Shown piece by piece: positions 6,744 through 10,212 of a stretch of DNA of 10,212 nt. Source of the DNA: CAZCWX01 sp964502465 (lineage in GTDB: Bacteria > Desulfobacterota > Binatia > Bin18); NCBI GenBank assembly GCA_964502465.1, contig CAZCWX010000486.1:1-10212 (forward strand), written 5' to 3'. The position numbers and the translations under genes are program-made. The notes beneath the pieces were generated by a model. That model made no database searches, had not been told where the DNA came from, and worked only from the letters and a program-made list of their open reading frames with translations. Positions within the stretch are counted from its first letter, which is position 1; each line of letters opens with the position of its first letter.

Positions 6744-7817
6744 TTACAACAGCTCGACCCAGACCTCTTTGTGAGGTATCGCCTCACCAACAATCGCGGC
6801 AGCCAGTGTCCCTTCGTTCAGCAGGTCCCGTGCAAGCTTCTCTGCATCGGGCGCAGGCACGGCAATCAGTAGGCCTCCAGAAGTCTGCGGATCAAAGGCG
6901 ACCTCGTTCAGCTCCTGTGGAACTTCAGGTTCAACGTGGACTTTGTCAGCCAAATAAGTCCGATTGCGCTTGCAGCCGCCGGTAATGTATCCCTCCAGGG
7001 CCAGACGCAACGCTCCGGGCAGGATGGGGAGGGCGGCAGCATGTAAGCGTAACGTCACCCCACTGCCCATCGCCATCTCACAGCTATGCCCCATCAAACT
7101 AAAGCCAGTGATATCGGTACAGGCATGCACAGGGTACCACTGCATAACGCGCGAAGCGGTCGCGTTGAGCATCGCCATTGAGGCAACTGCGGCAGCGTAC
7201 TCCTCGTCACCGAGATGCTCTCTCTTGAGCGCAGTCGTCACAATGCCCGTACCGAGTGGCTTGGTGAGGATAAGCACATCGCCCACCTGCGCACCAACGT
7301 TGCGGATCACTTTGCGGGGGTCAATCACTCCGGTCACCGCCATCCCGTACTTAATTTCGTCATCCGCTACCGAATGCCCGCCGACAACGACCACTCCTGC
7401 CTCAGCCGCTTTTGCTGCTCCTCCGCGGAGGACCTCCGCTAAGATCTCTTTGTCGAGGCCACTCTGAGGAAAGCAGGCGATATTCAGGGCAGTTTTGGGC
7501 TCTCCTCCCATGGCATACACATCACTGAGCGAATTCGTTGCCGAGATCAGCCCGTAGGTATACGGATCATCGACAACCGGCGTAAAGAAATCCACAGTAT
7601 TCACAATCGCCAAGTCCTCACGCAGACGAAATACTCCCGCATCGTCGGACGTTTCAACACCGACAATCAGATCAGGATGCGATGAACGAGGAAGTGACCC
7701 CAGAACGAGTGCCAGGTCCGCCGGACCCAGCTTACCCGCTCACCCGGCCGCCTTGACCTTTTCGGTCAGGCGAATGCGTGGACGCTGGTCCTGGGGGACG
7801 TGGTCGGATTGATTCAT
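6744..7817 (-). CDS. selD: Selenide, water dikinase (selenophosphate synthase), itself a selenoprotein with in-frame UGA
   Basis: SelD makes selenophosphate from selenide and ATP, the selenium donor for Sec-tRNA formation. Read from the ATG at 7817 with the UGA at 7742-7740 as selenocysteine, the product is 357 residues, close to E. coli SelD (347). The active-site motif reads G-Sec-A-G-K with Sec26 and Lys29, matching the Cys/Sec-x-x-Lys motif of the family (C17 and K20 in E. coli). Other signatures follow: ETSDDAGVF at 55-63 (metal/ATP-binding aspartates), TVDFFTPVVDDPYTYG, NSLSDVYAMGG, GGHSVADDEIKYG, ACTDITGFSLMGH and, near the end, DPQTSGGLL. Taking the UGA as a stop would leave only a truncated call such as one from the TTG at 7613, losing the essential Cys/Sec and the first aspartates. 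GAGGAA precedes the ATG. The gene lies 95 bases behind selB on the same strand, as expected for a selenium operon, and the gene should need SelB and Sec-tRNA for full-length translation. I am confident of the family and nearly as confident of the Sec. Confidence 0.95.
7711..7731 (-). promoter_or_regulatory. Candidate bacterial SECIS hairpin just downstream of the selD UGA
   Basis: On the - strand a stem of nine pairs can form between 7731-7723 (GCTGGGTCC) and 7719-7711 (GGACCTGGC), counting two G-U wobbles, around a GGC loop. It begins 8 bases after the UGA, and the loop begins 17 bases after it. A G at the first loop position and this distance fit what I recall of the bacterial SECIS consensus. 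The stem lies within coding sequence, as bacterial SECIS elements do. The very small loop is a caution; the real loop may be more open. Confidence 0.6.
7740..7742 (-). other. selD: In-frame UGA selenocysteine codon (Sec26 of SelD)
   Basis: The + strand reads TCA, so the - strand reads TGA, in frame between GCG GCC GGG and GCG GGT AAG. Strong SelD similarity continues on both sides, and the position is the known catalytic Cys/Sec position of this family. The presence of selB just upstream shows that the organism can decode UGA as Sec. Confidence 0.92.
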
Positions 7818-7821
7818 GTGA

Positions 7822-7827
7822 TTCCTC
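7822..7827 (-). promoter_or_regulatory. Ribosome binding site of selD
   Basis: On the - strand GAGGAA lies 4 bases before the ATG at 7817. The spacing is slightly short but supports initiation upstream of the UGA, hence the full-length selD model. Confidence 0.65.
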
Positions 7828-7880
7828 ATGAAAAGTTTCAAGTTCCAAGTGCAAAAAGGAGAGTCCTGTTTCCTATTTCT

Positions 7881-7912
7881 GACTCTAGACTGCAGACACT
7901 AGACTCTAGACT
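7881..7912. repeat. Direct repeat of an 11-mer in the selB-selD gap
   Basis: GACTCTAGACT occurs exactly at 7881-7891 and again at 7902-7912, offset by 21 bases, with the related ACTAGAC between them; the second copy abuts the stop codon of selB. The units contain the palindrome TCTAGA. Nearby 7840-7860 (AGTTCCAAGTGCAAAAAGG) looks like another low-complexity intergenic repeat. The 95-base gap holds no gene. The function is unknown; it may be a dispersed intergenic repeat. Confidence 0.55.
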
Positions 7913-9820
7913 TTATTTCTTTCTCAGCTTGCGCACATCCCCAACCCGCAGCGTCAGTCCGGCTCGGTCGAAATACTCCAACAAGGGGATAGCGGTCTTC
8001 CGACTGATACCCAACAAATCGCGAAAAACGGCAGCGCTCACCTCACCATGGGCCACAAGGTAGTCGGTCAGGGCAGTTTTTGCTTTTTCGAGAGCTGCGC
8101 TGCTGCAATAGAGATCAGTTGTCACTTTCACCACCTTCCCGCGCGTTTCCAGGACATTCAGGAGATCAAGCAGGTGTTTTCGTGGCGTGCGCAGTTTTTC
8201 TTCCAGCTCTTTTACTTCAGGCGGAGCACACCCCCCTTCTTGCAGCAACCGTTCCAGTCGGGCTGCCGCTCCTTGCTCATCCTCTGTGAGTTTCACGCTG
8301 TGGGTAGGCAGCCGCAGGGTGCTTTCCTCGCGAATGACCACTCCTTCTGTCATCAACCGTTCCGTCACAGCCCGAAAAATCTTTGGAGAGAACGTGAAGG
8401 GCAACTGGCTGCGTAACGACTCCATCTCCATACCCCGTGCGAGCGGCATGTTCTGATGAAACACAGTGAGGATCTTGCGCACGGCGGCCGTCAGGCGCTG
8501 CCATTTTGCCGCCACCGAATACGCTTCGGGATGAGTTCTGTCAGGAAATGAGAGAATGTCGGCATTGTGGGCGAGGAGAGCCGCAACTTCTTCTTCGCGC
8601 CCGTTAATTCCTTGATACATCTCTTCTAACGGTACCGCAAAGTCTCCGTGCATTTCCAGATAGACACGGCACGCTTGCAGCTCATCGGCTGCGCGCAACT
8701 CAGCGAGCCGTTCGTGCAGTCCAGCTTCTGAGCGGCGGTGGCGTTGGGCGAAAGGATACACAACTTCTCCTCCACCCAGCGTGCCCTGCGCAGTTTGGTT
8801 CCGTAGGATGAAGCGATCCCCACGCAGTGTTACCACCGGCTCTTCCAAGACAATTTGACAGAAAGCTGAGGAACGCGGCGGCAAGACCTCGCGGCCATCA
8901 AGAATAATCACTTTGCCGATGACTTCGGCGGTGCCAACATGCACACGCACGCGTTCGTGGTTTTCGATCTCCCGTCCGGCTCCCGGCCGAATTTCGATAA
9001 AGGCGTCAAAACGCTGGGTCGTCAGCGTCACTTTGGGATGGCAGACCACCTGCCCCCGAGCGATGGTACTTTTCTCTAAGCCTGCCAGGTTTAACGCCAC
9101 CCGTTGCCCCCAGTTGGCACTTGGAACAGACTGACCATGCACCTGAATGGACCGGACGCGGGTCTCTTCGCCGCCAGGGAGTAGCCGGATTGTCTCGCCT
9201 TCGGTCAGCGTACCGGCGATAGCAGTCCCGGTGACCACGACCCCGTGCCCTTTCATCACAAACGCCCGATCCACTGGCAGGCGGAAATACCCAGGGAGCG
9301 AGGGGCGTTCGTAGGCGAGCAGTTGTGTAGCGATCTCCTGCCGCAGTTGGTCGAGCCCCAAGCCGGTCACCGCAGAAACGGGAATGATTGGTACACCTTC
9401 AAGGGTCGTATCGAGCGTGAGAATCTCGATCTCTTCTTGCACCTCGGCCAGGCGTGCCGGATCAACAAGGTCGGCTTTGGTAATGGCAAAGATGCCCTTT
9501 TTGACCCCAAGCAGGTGTAGGAAATCGAGGTGTTCCTCACTCTGGGGCATCACGCCATCGTCCGCAGCCACAGTAAACAGCACTAAATCGATCCCATGCG
9601 CACCAGCCAGCATATTGCGAATAAAGCGCTCATGGCCAGGAACATCAATGATTCCTGCTCGTTCGCCATCAGGGAGGTCCAGGTAGGCAAACCCCAGGTC
9701 GATCGAGATCCCACGCTCCTTTTCTTCCTTGAGCCGATCGGTTTCTAAGCCGGTCAGCGCTTTAATCAGCGAGGTCTTTCCGTGGTCGATGTGTCCGGCT
9801 GTGCCAATGATATGCGGCAT
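7913..9820 (-). CDS. selB: Selenocysteine-specific translation elongation factor SelB
   Basis: SelB is the GTPase that carries Sec-tRNA(Sec) to ribosomes paused at UGA codons marked by a SECIS hairpin. The 635-residue product is close to E. coli SelB (614). GTPase motifs appear in order: G1 GHIDHGKT (9-16), the switch I region with KERGISIDLGFA (34-45), G3 DVPGHERF (59-66), G4 as TKAD (114-117, a variant of NKxD) and G5 PVSA (147-150). EF-Tu-like beta-barrel domains follow (for example MKGHGVVVTGT). The C-terminal 270 residues fit the winged-helix repeats that bind SECIS RNA; the final segment FRDLLGISRKTAIPLLEYFDRAGL (first 20 residues: FRDLLGISRKTAIPLLEYFD) is highly typical of the last winged helix. 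I choose the ATG at 9820 because GGAGAG lies 9 bases upstream and family members begin just before the IIGTAGHIDHGKT segment; a GTG at 9868 would add 16 unlike residues. It is followed after 95 bases by selD, a natural pairing. The gene is intact. Confidence 0.96.
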   Translation of the reverse strand: MPHIIGTAGHIDHGKTSLIKALTGLETDRLKEEKERGISIDLGFAYLDLPDGERAGIIDVPGHERFIRNMLAGAHGIDLVLFTVAADDGVMPQSEEHLDFLHLLGVKKGIFAITKADLVDPARLAEVQEEIEILTLDTTLEGVPIIPVSAVTGLGLDQLRQEIATQLLAYERPSLPGYFRLPVDRAFVMKGHGVVVTGTAIAGTLTEGETIRLLPGGEETRVRSIQVHGQSVPSANWGQRVALNLAGLEKSTIARGQVVCHPKVTLTTQRFDAFIEIRPGAGREIENHERVRVHVGTAEVIGKVIILDGREVLPPRSSAFCQIVLEEPVVTLRGDRFILRNQTAQGTLGGGEVVYPFAQRHRRSEAGLHERLAELRAADELQACRVYLEMHGDFAVPLEEMYQGINGREEEVAALLAHNADILSFPDRTHPEAYSVAAKWQRLTAAVRKILTVFHQNMPLARGMEMESLRSQLPFTFSPKIFRAVTERLMTEGVVIREESTLRLPTHSVKLTEDEQGAAARLERLLQEGGCAPPEVKELEEKLRTPRKHLLDLLNVLETRGKVVKVTTDLYCSSAALEKAKTALTDYLVAHGEVSAAVFRDLLGISRKTAIPLLEYFDRAGLTLRVGDVRKLRKK

Positions 9821-9829
9821 GCGTTTCTG

Positions 9830-9835
9830 CTCTCC
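9830..9835 (-). promoter_or_regulatory. Ribosome binding site of selB
   Basis: On the - strand GGAGAG lies 9 bases before the ATG at 9820, which favours this start over the GTG at 9868. Confidence 0.75.
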
Positions 9836-9866
9836 AACAAAACGCAGCCATTCTGGCAAAAAGGGC

Positions 9867-9884
9867 ACGGGAAGGAAATCCCGT
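9867..9884 (-). other. Hairpin upstream of selB (possible weak terminator or leader element)
   Basis: ACGGGA and TCCCGT form a perfect 6-bp stem with a 6-base loop. On the - strand it is followed after four bases by a run of five T (GCCCTTTTT). This could be a weak terminator of the upstream gene or a leader structure of selB. The stem is short and the T-run is not adjacent, so the call is uncertain. The remainder of 9821-9989 shows no convincing gene or promoter. Confidence 0.3.
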
Positions 9885-9989
9885 TTGCAGAACGAATTCG
9901 TCGGGACGTAGGTTCAAGAAGCAATTATCCAGTCATAGACGAAGGTCAGGAATTCTCGGAGGGCCTCAGATGGGAACACACGAAGTTCG

Positions 9990-10212
9990 TTACGGTTCAG
10001 GTGCATGAGTAAAAGGAAGCCCTCCACTGCTGTTATCCCCTGGCATGATCAGCTCTCCATCGGGCAAAACCCAGGGAGCAAAATTCACAGCCCCAGTAAG
10101 TAAGTTTGTTTCGCCTATCCCACCCGCTCCCAGCACCGCGGTCCATTGGGTGGGAAAGGACTGATCAAACTGAGTCGTACTGTTGAAGAACGTGGAGAAG
10201 CCCAATCCAATC
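9990..10212 (-). CDS. C-terminal fragment of an unrecognised protein (runs off the right edge)
   Basis: The frame is open from the window edge (reading IGLGFSTFFNSTTQFDQSF at the start) to a TAA at 9992-9990, giving 73 visible residues. The TTG at 10205 is not a credible start because the frame continues beyond it. The sequence is rich in G, T, F and P (for example TNLLTGAVNFAPWVLPDGEL and GDNSSGGLPF) and has no motif I can assign; it reads like the end of an extracytoplasmic beta-rich protein, but that is only an impression. It lies 169 bases upstream of selB on the same strand, so it could precede selB on one transcript. Whether it is a real gene end is likely but not certain, because only the C-terminus is visible. 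Confidence 0.5.
   Translation of the reverse strand, partial: IGLGFSTFFNSTTQFDQSFPTQWTAVLGAGGIGETNLLTGAVNFAPWVLPDGELIMPGDNSSGGLPFTHAPEP

Noticed and set aside
6744..7613. A 289-residue SelD starting at TTG 7613
   Set aside because: This would lack the catalytic Cys/Sec and the first aspartates; the upstream frame through the UGA restores a full-length SelD with a ribosome binding site.
7840..7912. CRISPR array suggested by repeated GACTCTAGACT
   Set aside because: Only two 11-base copies 21 bases apart; the units and spacing are too short for CRISPR.
9885..10000. Possible tRNA-Sec near selB (GGTTCAAG resembling a T-loop)
   Set aside because: No matching T-stem, acceptor stem or long variable arm can be folded around it.

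Overview
The window looks like chromosomal DNA from an uncultivated Gram-negative bacterium. The signs are an O-antigen-ligase-type membrane protein, an exported protein with a Sec signal peptide, and a bacterial selenocysteine pathway. By general flavour (moderately high GC and many short palindromic repeats of types common in environmental Proteobacteria/Desulfobacterota-like genomes) I would guess a deltaproteobacterial or related lineage. This is a guess from style, not a proven placement.

Left part, + strand (1-4226). A large polytopic membrane protein with an O-antigen ligase/polymerase core and C-terminal TPRs occupies 2-3172 and enters from the left edge. Its frame is open from base 2, so the first start codon in the window is not its true start. 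Its coding sequence carries several different short palindromic repeats that are translated in frame: 125-213, 1611-1651, 1901-1995 and perhaps 2204-2234. A small secreted protein with an Ig-like N-terminal region follows at 3258-4226.

Middle (4227-4391). This is a short convergent intergenic region filled mostly by another repeat of the CCCCCTTT/AAAGGGGG type.

Right part, - strand (4392-10212). In transcription order this holds the 3' end of an unrecognised protein (9990-10212, entering from the right edge), selB (9820-7913), selD (7817-6744) and a 742-residue protein of unknown function (6620-4392). The gaps of 95 and 123 bases would allow selB, selD and the unknown gene to be co-transcribed. 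SelD makes selenophosphate, and SelB delivers Sec-tRNA to in-frame UGA codons. The selD gene itself has an in-frame UGA exactly at its catalytic Cys/Sec position, with a hairpin just behind it. It is therefore read here as a selenoprotein that needs SelB for its own full-length synthesis. Ordinary gene calling would cut off its first 68 or so residues. No selA, tRNA-Sec or client selenoprotein other than SelD was seen in the window.

No gene-free stretch exceeds 300 bases. No CRISPR array, rRNA, tRNA, transposase or integrase was found. The parts that merit attention are the hidden selenocysteine in SelD, the build-up of in-frame palindromic repeats in one membrane-protein gene, and the unrecognised 742-residue protein behind selD.
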